Notes: generated by a model not told the origin, from the letters alone. A DNA stretch of 64,000 nt from Gaiellasilicea sp963731615 (GCA_963731615.1 CAVSWD010000001.1:511254-575253), one strand, 5' to 3'; shown: positions 1 through 9,135, numbered from the stretch's first letter. Program-made: numbers and translations.

Positions 1-75
1 CAGGCCGCGGCCGGCCTCGGCGGCGGCGCGACGAAGGAGATCGGTGCGGGAGAAGTCGTTGCAGCAGCGGGCCAT
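1..75 (-). CDS. DUF1501 family protein, N-terminal fragment
   Basis: Only the first 25 codons are inside the window, starting with ATG at 75 and running off the left edge. The peptide begins MARCCNDFSRTDLLRRAAAE. This matches the usual start of actinobacterial DUF1501 proteins, which are secreted sulfatase-like proteins of unknown role with a twin-arginine-like, Cys-containing N-terminus. It lies 13 bases downstream of the DUF1800 stop on the same strand. DUF1800 and DUF1501 genes are commonly paired, which supports the call. No strong ribosome binding site is visible. Confidence 0.6.
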   Translation of the reverse strand, partial: MARCCNDFSRTDLLRRAAAEAGRGL

Positions 76-88
76 GAGCAATGAGTCC

Positions 89-1423
89 TTAGGAGGTCTG
101 GAGGTCGGGGGAGACTGCGATCAGCTGGCGGAGCGCGTTCGCGGTCAGGAAGCGGTAGCTCGTCTGCTTCCACTTCGCGTTCGCGTCGCCCATCGCCCGG
201 TTCGCGAACGTGAGCAGCGCGGCGCGCGTGGCCGGACGCAGGGTGGGGGAGCCCCAGAACGCGATCGCCGCGTCGACGAGTGCCTTCGGCTCGGCGGGCA
301 GGGCGGCCGACTGCTTGTCGGTCACCGAGTACGGCTGCGAGGCGTAGTTCGCGACCCACCAGCGGCCGCGGAAGGTCGCGGTGTCGAGCCAGCGCTCGTC
401 GTCCCAGCCCGCCACGTTCGGGGGCATGAACAGCCGCTGCCCGGTCCCGGACGCGAGCCACGCCCACGAGGTGGTGTCGATGCCGCGACCGATCCCGCGC
501 AGCAGGCCGGCCGTATAGACCGCCGGCGGCTTCACCATCCGCGGTCCCGTGTGCAGCGCCGGGTGGCGAAGGATCGCCTCGACCACCGGGAGGATCTCGA
601 GGTCCTTGCGGTACATCGTCTCGAGCGAGCGCCGCGTGCCGGCGTCCGGCGCGACCGGGACGAAGTAGTGCCAGAGCTTGTCGACGAAGAACGACGCGTG
701 CTGCGGGTGCGCGAGGCAGAGGCGGACGGCGTCCTGCCAGTCGAAGGCGCCGCGCTTGCCGAAGATCCGCTTGCTGCCTGCGTCGTGACGCTCGCGGTCG
801 TAGCGGAAGTTGACGCTGCCGGCGCCGCGCTTCCAGTCGTTGTCGAAGCCGGTGAGCGCGCGTGCCTGCTCGCGGACGTCGCGCTCCGTGTAGCCCTGTC
901 CGGCGCCGAGCGTGAAGAGCTCCATCAGTTCGCGGGCGTAGTTCTCGTTCGGCGACCACTTCGTGTTCTCCGTGCCCGAGAGCCATAGCAGCATCGCCGG
1001 GTCCTTCGTGATCTCGCGCAGCATCGTGTCGAACGAGCCCAGCGAGAGCCGGCGCAAGAGTCGGTTCTGATTCAGCATCAGCTTCTGCGAGCCGACGCCG
1101 GCGAGTGACGTCGCGAACCAGTCGTGCCAGATGAGGGTCATCCGCTCGACAAGCGGGCGCGACGTGCGGACCATCCGGTCGAGCCACCAGAGATGGTCGT
1201 GGCCCCACGCATCGCCAGGGGCAAGCCCGCGGCCCTTGTCGTCGCGCGGGGCCGGGCCGACGAACTTCTCGCCCTTCGGCCGGGTCAGCGAGAGGACGGC
1301 GCCGTCGAGGCCGAGCTTCGCGAGCGCTGCCGCCTCGCCCTTGCGCGGCCCGAAGCCGGCACGCCACAGCAGACGCTCGGCCTGCTCGCGTCCGAAGGGG
1401 CCTTGATAGGCGGCAACCCCCAT
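89..1423 (-). CDS. DUF1800 domain-containing protein
   Basis: The 444-residue product matches the DUF1800 family along its length. It has an N-terminal segment of the type AERLLWRAGFGPR, a WHDWFATS motif near residue 100, the diagnostic NENYARELMELFTLG near residue 165, and a C-terminal PPNVAGWDD region. Family members are of unknown function, are often exported, and are usually encoded next to DUF1501 genes, as here. No convincing signal peptide precedes residue 1. The ATG at 1423 follows a GGTGGG stretch. It probably forms an operon with the downstream DUF1501 gene. Confidence 0.85.
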   Translation of the reverse strand: MGVAAYQGPFGREQAERLLWRAGFGPRKGEAAALAKLGLDGAVLSLTRPKGEKFVGPAPRDDKGRGLAPGDAWGHDHLWWLDRMVRTSRPLVERMTLIWHDWFATSLAGVGSQKLMLNQNRLLRRLSLGSFDTMLREITKDPAMLLWLSGTENTKWSPNENYARELMELFTLGAGQGYTERDVREQARALTGFDNDWKRGAGSVNFRYDRERHDAGSKRIFGKRGAFDWQDAVRLCLAHPQHASFFVDKLWHYFVPVAPDAGTRRSLETMYRKDLEILPVVEAILRHPALHTGPRMVKPPAVYTAGLLRGIGRGIDTTSWAWLASGTGQRLFMPPNVAGWDDERWLDTATFRGRWWVANYASQPYSVTDKQSAALPAEPKALVDAAIAFWGSPTLRPATRAALLTFANRAMGDANAKWKQTSYRFLTANALRQLIAVSPDLQTS

Positions 1424-1454
1424 CCCACCGTCTATCGGCGGGATGGGAGTTGTT

Positions 1455-1484
1455 CTCCACCCCCGTTTGCCCGCAGGGTGGGGG
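1455..1484 (-). terminator. Possible hairpin between CBS gene and DUF1800 gene
   Basis: A CCACCC arm at 1457-1462 can pair with GGGTGG at 1476-1481, with an additional wobble pair. It sits between the stop of the CBS-domain gene and the start of the DUF1800 gene on the minus strand. There is no T-run, so it could be a weak terminator or a leader structure. Confidence 0.3.
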
Positions 1485-1492
1485 AAGGCCGG

Positions 1493-1906
1493 TTACTGCG
1501 AGATCTGCTGCACCGTCTCGCCGGTCAGCGTGTCGTGCCCGGACTGGGCCACGTCCGCCTGCGCGAGGATGCCGACGAGCTTCCCGTCCTCCTCGACCAC
1601 GGGCAGCCGGCGGATCTGGTGCTCGGCCATCAGCCGCGCCGCTTCCTCGAGGCTCTGCTGCGGATCGACGGTGACCACGTCCTTCGAGGCGATCTCCCCG
1701 ACCGTTGTCTCGAGGCCGCGGCCCTCGCCCACGATCCGGATCGCGATGTCACGGTCGGTGACGACGCCGACGAGCCGGTCGTCGTCGACGATCGGCAGCG
1801 AGCCGATGTCTTCCGCCTTCAGGGTGCGTGCTGCCTCCTCGACGGTCGTGTCCGACGTGACCGTCTTCGGAGCCTTCGTCATCGCCTCTTGAATCGACTT
1901 GTGCAT
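1493..1906 (-). CDS. Tandem CBS-domain protein
   Basis: A 137-residue protein made of two CBS domains, at about residues 8-60 and 70-125. The repeated signature is DxxVxxAxxxLxxxxIxxLPVVD, seen as IGSLPIVDDDRLVGVVTDRD and IRRLPVVEEDGKLVGIL. Such paired CBS modules bind adenine nucleotides and act as small regulatory proteins. I chose the ATG at 1906, not an in-frame start further upstream, because GAGGAAGGGG lies about eight bases before it. It is monocistronic or the first gene ahead of DUF1800. The binding partner cannot be deduced from sequence. Confidence 0.9.
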   Translation of the reverse strand: MHKSIQEAMTKAPKTVTSDTTVEEAARTLKAEDIGSLPIVDDDRLVGVVTDRDIAIRIVGEGRGLETTVGEIASKDVVTVDPQQSLEEAARLMAEHQIRRLPVVEEDGKLVGILAQADVAQSGHDTLTGETVQQISQ

Positions 1907-1935
1907 GCCGTTTACCCCTTCCTCGTGGTTTGCAG

Positions 1936-2058
1936 TCAATCTGCGCCCGGGACGTCCTCGGCGTCGCCCTGCTCCTCCTCGGGATCGGGCACGGGCGAGC
2001 CCTCGAGCTCCTCGTTGCGGTCGTCCTCGCGCGGGTGCTGAGTATCCTGATCCGTCAT
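1936..2058 (-). CDS. Small acidic hypothetical protein, 40 aa
   Basis: An open frame encodes a 40-residue, strongly acidic peptide beginning MTDQDTQHPREDDRN and rich in D, E and P. Its ATG (complement of 2056-2058) overlaps the ATG of the divergent thrS gene, so both genes would need promoters inside each other's 5' ends. The only SD-like sequence (GAGGAG) is far from the start. It may be a real small disordered protein or a chance frame. It is listed because nothing else occupies 1907-2056. Confidence 0.3.
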   Translation of the reverse strand: MTDQDTQHPREDDRNEELEGSPVPDPEEEQGDAEDVPGAD

Positions 2059-3961
2059 GAAAGTTCTTCTGCCCGACTCCTCAGAACTCGAACTTCCGGA
2101 CGGCGCCACCGGCCTCGATGCGGCGCGCGCGATCGGCCCGAAGCTGGCCGAGCAGGCGGTGCTGATCCGCCAGAACGGCGCCGTGCAGGACGTGCGGCTG
2201 CCGCTGGCCGACGGACAGCCGATCCAGATTCTGACCACCCGCGACACCGCCGACCCGGACGCGCTCGCAGTGCTGCGCCACTCGACCGCGCACCTGCTGG
2301 CCGAGGCCGTGCGCCGCCTCTATCCGGGCGTCAAGGTCGCGATCGGGCCGCCGATCGAGAACGGCTTCTACTACGACTTCGAGTTTCCGGAGCCGATCCG
2401 CGAGGAGGATCTCGAGCGGATCGAGGCCGAGATCACGCGCGAGCTGAAGGAGGGACGCGCCTGGGAGCGCGAGCAGATCACGGCCGCCGAGGCGAAGCAG
2501 CGCTTCTCGAGGCCGAGGACGAGCCGTACAAGGTCGAGCTCGTCGACACCGCGGAGGGCGAGATCTCGCTCTACACGCAGGGAGACTTCACCGACCTCTG
2601 CCGCGGCCCGCACCTGCAGGACTCGAAGCCGATCAAGGCGGTCAAGCTGACGTCGCTCGCGGGTGCGTACTGGCGCGGCGACGAGCGCAACACGCAGCTG
2701 ACGCGGATCTACGGCACCGCCTTCTACTCGCAGGCCGACCTGGACGCGTATCTCGAGCGACTGGAGCAGGCGAAGGCGCGCGACCATCGCAAGCTCGGGC
2801 CGCAACTCGACCTCTTCCATCTCTCCGAGCGGGCCCCCGGCGCGCCGTTCTGGCATCCCAAGGGAACCGTGCTCTGGAACACGCTCGACTCGATCCGCAG
2901 ACGTGAGAACGCGCGCCGCGGGTATCTCGAGGTGCGCACGCCGCTGATCTACGACGAGGAGACGTTCCTCACCTCGGGGCACATCCCCAAGTACCAAGAG
3001 CTGATGTTCATGGTCGAGACCGACTCCGGACGCATGGGCGTGAAGGCGATGAACTGTCCGGGGCACATGCTGCTCTTCGGCGAGCGTCTGCGCAGCTACC
3101 GGGAGCTACCGGTGCGCTATGCCGAGGCGGCGCCGCTCCACCGCAACGAGCTCGCCGGCACGCTGCACGGGATCCTCCGAGCCCGGAACTTCGTCCAGGA
3201 CGACGCCCACGTCTTCTGTGCCGAGGATCAGATCCAGGACGAGATCCACGGGATGATCGAGTACGTCGGCTTCCTGTACGGGCTCTTCGGCATGAGCGCT
3301 CGGGCCGAGTTCGCGACTCGACCCGAGAACAAGCTCGGCGACGACGACGCGTGGGACCGAGCAGAGGCGGCGTTGCAGCTGGCGCTCGAACGGAACGAGA
3401 TTCCCTTCACTGTCGCAGCGGGCGAAGGCGCTTTCTACGGACCGAAGATCGACCTCTTCATGGACGACGCACTCGGCCGCAGCTGGCAGATGGGAACGAT
3501 CCAGATCGATTACCAGATGCCCGAGCGCTTCGGTCTCACGTACATGGGGGCGGACAACGTCGAGCACACGCCCGTCGTCGTGCACCGGGCGCTCTTCGGC
3601 TCGTTCGAGCGTTTCCTGGGGATCGTGATCGAGAACTTCGGCGGCGCCTTCCCGTTCTGGCTCGCGCCCGTCCAGGCCCGGCTGATCCCGGTCGGCGAGG
3701 ATCACCGTGACGCCGTCGCCGAGCTCTGCGCCCGGCTAGAAGCGGAGGGCTTCCGCGTCGACGTCGACCGGCGCGACGAGACGCTCGGCAAGCGGATCCG
3801 TGACGCCGAGCTGGAGAAGATCCCGTTCACGATCGTCTACGGCGACCGCGAGTCGGACGAGTCGCTCGCCGTCCGCGAGCGTGGCGGCGGCCAGTCGACC
3901 ATGAGCGTTCGCGGAGCTGCTCGAACGGTTCCGCGCCGAGCTTGCTACGCTCTCGCCCTGA
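2057..3961 (+). CDS. thrS: Threonyl-tRNA synthetase (two compensating frame changes)
   Basis: Charges tRNA-Thr in the cytoplasm. Read across two frame changes it gives about 634 residues, the usual ThrS length. The order is an N-terminal TGS domain (residues 1-62), the editing domain with HSTAH at 75-79, then the class II catalytic core with the zinc-site Cys in MNCPGH and motif 3 near the end, and a C-terminal anticodon-binding domain. The frame drops one base near 2505 (AKQRF, then LLEAEDEPYK) and returns to the first frame near 3907 (GGGQSTMS, then FAELLERFRAEL), ending at TGA 3959-3961. Two compensating shifts in an essential gene suggest assembly indels. A TATCCT box nine bases before the ATG and no SD suggest a leaderless message. 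Confidence 0.92.
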
Positions 3962-4020
3962 AAGAAGGAGCGGACCACTGCCCCTCACCTTCCCGAGCCC
4001 ACCGAGTGTTCGTGAGGGTT

Positions 4021-4070
4021 CAACCGAGCCGGTTGGAAGAGGAAATGTGGCCGCTGCTTGCAGCGGTTTT
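4021..4070 (+). promoter_or_regulatory. infC leader hairpins, candidate attenuator or thrS terminator
   Basis: Two stem-loops lie between thrS and infC: CAACC/GGTTG (4021-4035), then CCGCTG-CTTG-CAGCGG (4051-4066) followed directly by TTTT. The second looks like an intrinsic terminator. In many bacteria the infC-rpmI-rplT operon is autoregulated through a structured leader by L20 or through attenuation. This could be that element or simply the end of thrS. Confidence 0.5.
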
Positions 4071-4112
4071 CGTCGTCCATGAGGAGGATTCCACGAGCTT
4101 GGTGAAGAGCCT

Positions 4113-4796
4113 TTGAGGCCCAGACGCCGTCCGGAAGACCGGCGCGTACCACAGCCGCAAGACCGGATCAACGAGAACATCCGCGTTCCCCAGGTGCGCC
4201 TGGTGGGCGAGGACGGCGAGCAGATCGGGATCAAGTCCACCGAGGAGGCGCGGGAGTACGCCTACTCGAAGGGGCTCGACCTGGTCGAGGTCGCAGCGGG
4301 GGCGGATCCGCCCGTCGCGCGGGTGATGGACTACGGCAAGTACCGCTACGAGCAGGAGCAGAAGGCCAAGCTCGCGCGGAAGCATCAGACCCAGATCAAC
4401 GTCAAGGAGATCAAGTTTCGGCCGAAGATCGGCATTCACGACTACGAGACGAAGAAGGGCCACGTCGTGCGGTTTCTGAACCAGCGCGCCAAGGTCAAGG
4501 TCACGATCATGTTCCGGGGACGCGAGAATCTGCACCCGGAGCGGGGCCGCGACCTGCTGCTTCGCCTCGCGGACGAGATCAAGGAGATCGGCCTGGTCGA
4601 GTCGCCGCCCCTCCTCGACGGCCGCAACATGGTCATGCTGCTCGGCCCCACCAAGAACGCAGGAGTGAAGACAGATGCCAAAGATGAAGAGCGGGAGCGG
4701 AGCGAAGAAGCGCTTCAAGGTGACGGGGACGGGCAAGATCCTGCGCCGTCACGCGATGCAGAGCCACAACCTGGAGCACAAGTCGGCCAAGCGTAA
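4113..4796 (+). CDS. infC: Translation initiation factor IF-3
   Basis: IF-3 binds the 30S subunit and checks start-codon pairing. The N-terminal domain begins at INENIRVPQVRLVG (about residue 19) and the C-terminal domain carries KEIKFRPKIGIHDYETK and FRGRE. The start is the TTG at 4113; no better start lies before the conserved INEN motif. The conserved domain ends near position 4660, but the frame stays open to 4796 and overlaps rpmI by 122 bases. Either this is a charged C-terminal tail as in some actinobacterial IF-3s, or a lost base has removed the TGA at 4666-4668, which is one frame away. Confidence 0.93.
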   Translation: MRPRRRPEDRRVPQPQDRINENIRVPQVRLVGEDGEQIGIKSTEEAREYAYSKGLDLVEVAAGADPPVARVMDYGKYRYEQEQKAKLARKHQTQINVKEIKFRPKIGIHDYETKKGHVVRFLNQRAKVKVTIMFRGRENLHPERGRDLLLRLADEIKEIGLVESPPLLDGRNMVMLLGPTKNAGVKTDAKDEERERSEEALQGDGDGQDPAPSRDAEPQPGAQVGQA

Positions 4797-4872
4797 GCGC
4801 GCCTTCGGCAAGGATTACGAGGTCGCGAAGAGCGACGCGCCGAGGCTGAAGAAGCTGCTGGGGCTGAAGTAA
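4675..4872 (+). CDS. rpmI: 50S ribosomal protein L35
   Basis: A 65-residue basic protein beginning MPKMKSGSGAKKRFKVTGTG, the invariant start of L35, with the expected RRHAMQSHNLEHKSAKRKR centre. AGGAG lies about nine bases before the ATG. It is part of the conserved infC-rpmI-rplT operon, and its stop TAA shares a base with the rplT start codon. Confidence 0.97.
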   Translation: MPKMKSGSGAKKRFKVTGTGKILRRHAMQSHNLEHKSAKRKRAFGKDYEVAKSDAPRLKKLLGLK

Positions 4873-5255
4873 TGCCGAGGGTCAAGCGATCAGTTCACGC
4901 GCGCAAGAAGCGCCGCAAGGTCCTCGGCCAGGCGAAGGGGTACTGGGGGCTGAAGAGCCGCAGCTACCGCTACGCGAAGGAGCAGGTCGAGCACTCGCTC
5001 GTCTACGCCTACCGCGACCGCAAGAACAAGAAGCGGACGTTCCGGCAGCTCTGGATCGTCCGCATCAACGCGGCCGCCCGCGCGAACGGGATGTCGTACA
5101 ACCAGTTCATCTCGGGGCTGCACAAGGCCGGCATCGAGCTCGACCGCAAGGTCCTGGCCGATCTGGCCGTGGCAGACCCGGCCGCGTTCACGGTCGTGGT
5201 CGAGCAGGCGAAGGCCGCGCTCGCGTCCGACAAGTCCTCCGACAAGGCGGCATAG
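4872..5255 (+). CDS. rplT: 50S ribosomal protein L20
   Basis: A 127-residue protein starting MPRVKRSVHARKKRRKVL with the family motif RQLWIVRINAAARANGMSYN. It has normal length plus a short acidic/lysine tail. The ATG overlaps the rpmI stop by one base (TAATG), consistent with translational coupling. L20 is an early 50S assembly protein and, in other bacteria, the autoregulator of this operon. Confidence 0.97.
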   Translation: MPRVKRSVHARKKRRKVLGQAKGYWGLKSRSYRYAKEQVEHSLVYAYRDRKNKKRTFRQLWIVRINAAARANGMSYNQFISGLHKAGIELDRKVLADLAVADPAAFTVVVEQAKAALASDKSSDKAA

Positions 5256-5259
5256 CGCC

Positions 5260-5940
5260 CTGATCACCTCGGCGTCGAACCCGACGCTGAAGCTCGTCCG
5301 GAAGCTCCTCGCGCAGAAGCGCAAGCGCGAGGAGCTCGGACTGTTCGTGGTCGAAGGCGAGGATCTGGTTGCGGCAGCGACGGCGGCGGGGATCGCTCCG
5401 GTCGAGCTGCTCGTGGCGGGCGAGACGGTCGAGCCGGAGCTGCTCGCGGCTGTCTCGACGCTTCCGCACCCGGCCCGTGTCGTCGCCGTCTACCGGAGCG
5501 CGGACCTGCCGCACGAGCCGCGCGAGATCACTCTCGCTCTCTGGCAGGTCGTCGATCCCGGCAACGTCGGCACGCTGCTGCGCACGGCGGACGCCTTCGG
5601 CGCCGCGGTCGCGCTCTCGCCGGGCTGCGCCGACCCGCTCGGGGCGAAGGCCCTTCGTGCCTCGGTCGGAGCCGTGTTCCGGGTGCCGCTGCTCGGGTGG
5701 GAGGACGCTGAGGGGACGCGGGTGGCGCTCGTCGTGCGCGACGCCCCACCGCTGCGCGAGCTCGAGCTCGAAGGCCCGACCGTGCTCCTCCTGGGCGCGG
5801 AGCGCGAAGGGTTGCCGGCGGAGATAGCTGCTGACAGCGACTATCTCGCGACGATCCCGCTCCCGGGCGCCGCGGAATCGCTCAACGTCGCAGCGGCAGG
5901 CGCGATCGCGCTCTACGAGCGCTCGCGCGGCGTCGGCTAG
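5260..5940 (+). CDS. TrmH/SpoU family rRNA 2'-O-methyltransferase
   Basis: The product reads LITSASNPTLKLVRKL, then the substrate-binding domain, then the SpoU knot domain with VVDPGNVGTLLRTADAFG, LLGAEREGLP and a C-terminal IPLPGAAESLNVAAAGAI, the three SpoU motifs in order. The usual role is 2'-O-ribose methylation of 23S rRNA, and genes of this type often follow rplT. The N-terminal homology begins at a CTG (5260), with no ATG, GTG or TTG at that place. A GTG at 5347 would cut off the substrate-binding region, so either CTG is used or a base is wrong. Confidence 0.85.
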   Translation: MITSASNPTLKLVRKLLAQKRKREELGLFVVEGEDLVAAATAAGIAPVELLVAGETVEPELLAAVSTLPHPARVVAVYRSADLPHEPREITLALWQVVDPGNVGTLLRTADAFGAAVALSPGCADPLGAKALRASVGAVFRVPLLGWEDAEGTRVALVVRDAPPLRELELEGPTVLLLGAEREGLPAEIAADSDYLATIPLPGAAESLNVAAAGAIALYERSRGVG

Positions 5941-6677
5941 TCGAGCCCATCGAGGAACCAGCGGACGGCGGCGGCCGCGACGTCCGGTGGTACCTCGTGG
6001 TTGCCGCGGAAGCGCCGGTAGGTGACGTCGAACCCGGCCTCCTGTAGCTGCGGCACGATCGTGTCGCTGGCACCCGCGATCGGGAGCACCTCGTCCTCCG
6101 TGCCGTGCGAGACGAAGATCCTCGGTGACCCACGGCGGGTATCGGCGACGATGCCGCCGGGCGAAAGGGCGATGACCGCGGGGAAGAGGTCGCCGTTCGC
6201 GACTCCGAGCGTCAACGCATAGGTCGCGCCGTCGGAGAAGCCGCCCAGCGCGAGCCGCTTCCGGTCGATCGGGCAGCGGTCCCACGCCTCGGCGGCCGCG
6301 AGGTCGACCGACTCGAGATCCACATCGCGGTCGGAGCGGATCACGCTCCAGGTCTGATTCTTCGAGGCTGGCGCGATCAGCACCAGCCCCGGCTCGTTCA
6401 AGGCGCTTCTGAATGCCTCGATCGCGCCGAAGGGGGTGCCGCCGGCGCCGTGGAGCGCGACAATCAGCGCTCGCTCACGGTCTCCCGGGGCCACGTGCAT
6501 TCGCGCTGGCTGCCCGTTGCCGAGCGTGAGCTCGTGCACGCCGGGGCTGCATGATTCGGCCGCCGTCGACGAGGCCGCGGCGGTGGTGGTGTCGGGGACC
6601 GGCGTGGCCTCGTCGTCGCCGCCGCCGCAGCCCGCGACGAGCAGCGCGACACCGGCGAGCAGCCACGGCCTCACCAT
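5937..6677 (-). CDS. PHB depolymerase/LpqC-like esterase, lipoprotein
   Basis: A 246-residue alpha/beta hydrolase with a lipoprotein signal (hydrophobic start, lipobox VAGC at about residue 17) followed by a low-complexity Thr/Ser/Ala linker. The nucleophile elbow is GFSDG, a candidate catalytic Asp lies in GTEDEVLP, and the His in RGNHEVPP. This resembles secreted polyhydroxybutyrate depolymerase/feruloyl esterase-like proteins, with substrate unknown. The ATG at 6677 follows GAGGCGG and sits five bases after the DUF2207 stop. It converges on the rRNA methylase gene with overlapping stop codons. Confidence 0.8.
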   Translation of the reverse strand: MVRPWLLAGVALLVAGCGGGDDEATPVPDTTTAAASSTAAESCSPGVHELTLGNGQPARMHVAPGDRERALIVALHGAGGTPFGAIEAFRSALNEPGLVLIAPASKNQTWSVIRSDRDVDLESVDLAAAEAWDRCPIDRKRLALGGFSDGATYALTLGVANGDLFPAVIALSPGGIVADTRRGSPRIFVSHGTEDEVLPIAGASDTIVPQLQEAGFDVTYRRFRGNHEVPPDVAAAAVRWFLDGLD

Positions 6678-6682
6678 CCGCC

Positions 6683-8536
6683 TCACCAGGCCCCGCCGCC
6701 TCCGCCGCCGCCACCGCCTCCGCCTCCACCGGAGAAGCCGCCGCCGAAACCGCCCGAGCCCGAGGACGGCGGCGCGAGCGCCGAGCCGAAGCCCGCCGCC
6801 AGGTCGCCGATGCCGAGCGAGGTCGGCCCGGCGGAGAGGTCGCCGTGCGGGCCGATCCAGTAGAGCGTGCTCGCCTGGGCCAGCGCTTCGGGCATGTGCA
6901 GCTGGGCGCCCTGAAGCACGCGCTCGGCGATCCCGAACGCGATCCCGTAGACGAGGAACCGCTCCCAGAGCTGGAGCGTCGCGGCCGGAGCGATGTCGAG
7001 CCGCGGAAAGTCGGTCAGATAGCGGCGGAAGGCCTCCCAGCGCTCCGCCTCGGCCTGAGCCTCCGGCGCGCGGCGGCGCCAGAGCCGGCGGTTGAACGCA
7101 GCGCCCACGAGGGTCGCCGCTCCGACGAGCCCGCAGATCCCGAACGCGATCTTCGACGACACTGCGCCACGTCGGCGCAACGGAGTTGAACGAGCCGATC
7201 CCGAGGAAGAGCAGCAACCCGCCCACGGCCCCAAGCAGGACGGCGCCGCCGAGCAGGAGCAGCAAGCCGTCGTTCCGGAACCACTTCCGCCCCGAGATTT
7301 CGGTGCCGACCGCCGATTTGAAGCTCGTGAAGCGCTCCGAGTTCGCCGTGCGGTCGTCCTCGATCCGGTCACGGAAGCGCGAAAGCCGCTCCGGGCCCTC
7401 GGCGAGGATTGCGTCGACGACCTCGGCCACCGGCGCCTCGAACGCCTCGACCGGCGCTTCGACGTCGCCGAGCGCGAGCTCGAGATCGGCGACCTGCTGC
7501 GTCTTCAGCCCGCCCCAGATCTTCCGCTCCGTCGTCACCGGGTCGGCCCGGTAGCGCCCGCGGCGGATCAGGTCGAAGAGCGTGGCCGTGAACTCGAGCG
7601 ACCCGGGCGTGCCCCCCTGGGCGAGCAGCGATGGGACGAGCGCGGCCTGCGTCTCGGTGGGCGGCTCCTGCTCGTACTCGCGGTCGTACGTCGTCGGGAG
7701 CTCGCGGCCGTAACGCCACCAGACGAAGCCGAGAATCAGCAGCGCCGGGCCGAGCGCGAGCGCGAGCAGAGTGGCGAGCGTTCGCGGCAGGTTGTCGAGC
7801 GCCTCGTCGATCTTCCGGCGGTCGCGCTCGTACGCCGCCGCATCCGCACGCTCCTCGACCACGATCGTCGTCGAGCCCGAGCCCCTCGTCGACCTGCATC
7901 GCGGCGGTCGAGGTGAAGAAGCGGCGCGGGATCAGCGCCCGCAGCTCGACGAACTGCTGCGGCGGGATGTTCACGGCACGCAGGTTGACGCGGCTCCCGT
8001 CGATCGTGACGTCGCCGCGCACCGAGACGGGGTGGCCCCACGCACGCTGCACCTCTCCTGGGGCGATCAGGGTGGAGGTCAGCTGGTCGAGACCGACCTC
8101 CCACTCGTCGCCCCAGATCTTGAGGTTGACGTCGACGATGTCGTCGTACGCCGTCGGCACCCCGCGGAGGCGGTAGCGCACCCGGAACCGCCGCGACTCG
8201 GACGACGCCTGGTAGTGCCAGACGATGCGGACGCCGTCGTCGGTCGTCGTCGTGCCGAACGAGCCGGGTGCGTCGGCGCAGCCGAGCTCGGTGCACGCGC
8301 CGGGCCGGTAGGCGGTCTCGGCCTCGATCACCGAGACCTGGTCGAGCGACTCGCCTTCGCGGAGCGGGCACGTCGCGGTAGGCACCGCTGAAGTCGCCGT
8401 CGAACTCGAACGCGATCAGCTCGTCGACGGTGAGGGTGCCGTCCCGGCCGACCTGGACGATCACCTCGGCGGCCGGGAGCGTGAACGACTTCGCGGCGGC
8501 GTCTCCGGCGAGCGCGAGCGCTCCGAAGAGCGACAA
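6683..8536 (-). CDS. DUF2207 membrane protein (three frame changes)
   Basis: Read across frame changes near 8375, 7880 and 7160, this encodes a roughly 617-residue DUF2207 protein. It has a short export signal, a beta-rich extracellular domain (AFEFDGDFSGAYRDV, then VWHYQASSESRRFRVRYRL), a TM segment near ALALGPALLILGFVWW, a cytoplasmic part, two more TM segments, and the family's glycine-only C-terminal tail ending GAW. The summed length is a multiple of three, so the shifts cancel. The TTG start at 8536 is three bases after the lemA stop. DUF2207 and LemA genes are commonly linked; their shared role is unknown. Confidence 0.85.
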
Positions 8537-8539
8537 CCG

Positions 8540-9085
8540 CTAGAACGCGACGCGTGGCGCCTCCCGGGCTGCGTCCTCCACCTCGAAGAACTCCCGCTTC
8601 GAGAACCCGAACGGGCCGGCGACGAGGAGGCCGGGAACCGTCTGAATCGCGGTGTTGTAGGTGAGGACGGTGTCGTTGTAGACCTGGCGCGAAACCGCGA
8701 TCCGGTTCTCGGTCTGGGCGAGCTCCTCCTGGAGCTGACGGAAGTTCTCGTCCGCCTGCAGCTCGGGATACGCCTCGGCGACCGCGAACAGGCGGCCGAG
8801 CGCCTGACCGAGGATGCCCTCGGCGGCGCCCTGCTCGGCGGGGCCCTGAGCGGCCTGTGCGCGCGTGCGCGCGGCCGTGACGGCCTCGAAGGTCTCGCGC
8901 TCGTGCGCGGCGTAGCCCTTCACAGTCTCGACCAGGTTGGGGATCAGGTCGTAGCGGCGCTTGAGCTGGACGTCCACCTGCGCCCACGCGTTCTCGACGC
9001 GGTTCCGGAGCGTGACGAGCCGGTTGTAGAGCAGGACGAGCGCGAGCACGAGCACCGCGACCACGCCGAGGATGATCCAGATCAT
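8540..9085 (-). CDS. lemA: LemA family protein
   Basis: A 181-residue protein with a single N-terminal TM helix (IILGVVAVLVLALVLLY) followed by the LemA core: NRVENAWAQVDVQLKRRYDL, then IPNLVETVKGY, then the helical ENFRQLQEELAQTENRI and YNDTVLTYNTAIQ. The C-terminal FGFSKREFFE is also typical. The predicted topology is a cytoplasmic/outer helical bundle anchored by the N-terminus. It lies upstream of, and nearly fused to, DUF2207. Function is not established in the family. Confidence 0.93.
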   Translation of the reverse strand: MIWIILGVVAVLVLALVLLYNRLVTLRNRVENAWAQVDVQLKRRYDLIPNLVETVKGYAAHERETFEAVTAARTRAQAAQGPAEQGAAEGILGQALGRLFAVAEAYPELQADENFRQLQEELAQTENRIAVSRQVYNDTVLTYNTAIQTVPGLLVAGPFGFSKREFFEVEDAAREAPRVAF

Positions 9086-9135
9086 GCGCGGACCCTATCG
9101 TCTCCGCGCCGACGAAGACGACGTCCTCGCCGCCG

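Noticed and set aside
44..988. Long plus-strand open frame opposite the DUF1800 gene
   Set aside because: Arg/Val/Glu-rich reading with no family resemblance; it is the antisense of a well-supported DUF1800 gene in GC-rich DNA.
2057..3961. Programmed ribosomal frameshifting in thrS
   Set aside because: No slippery heptamer or downstream structure was evident, the two shifts compensate, and many unrelated genes in the window show the same defect.
5937..7862. Apparent fusion of DUF2207 and the esterase in one frame
   Set aside because: The middle is out of frame for both. The esterase has its own lipoprotein signal and RBS, and DUF2207 ends with its typical Gly-rich tail.
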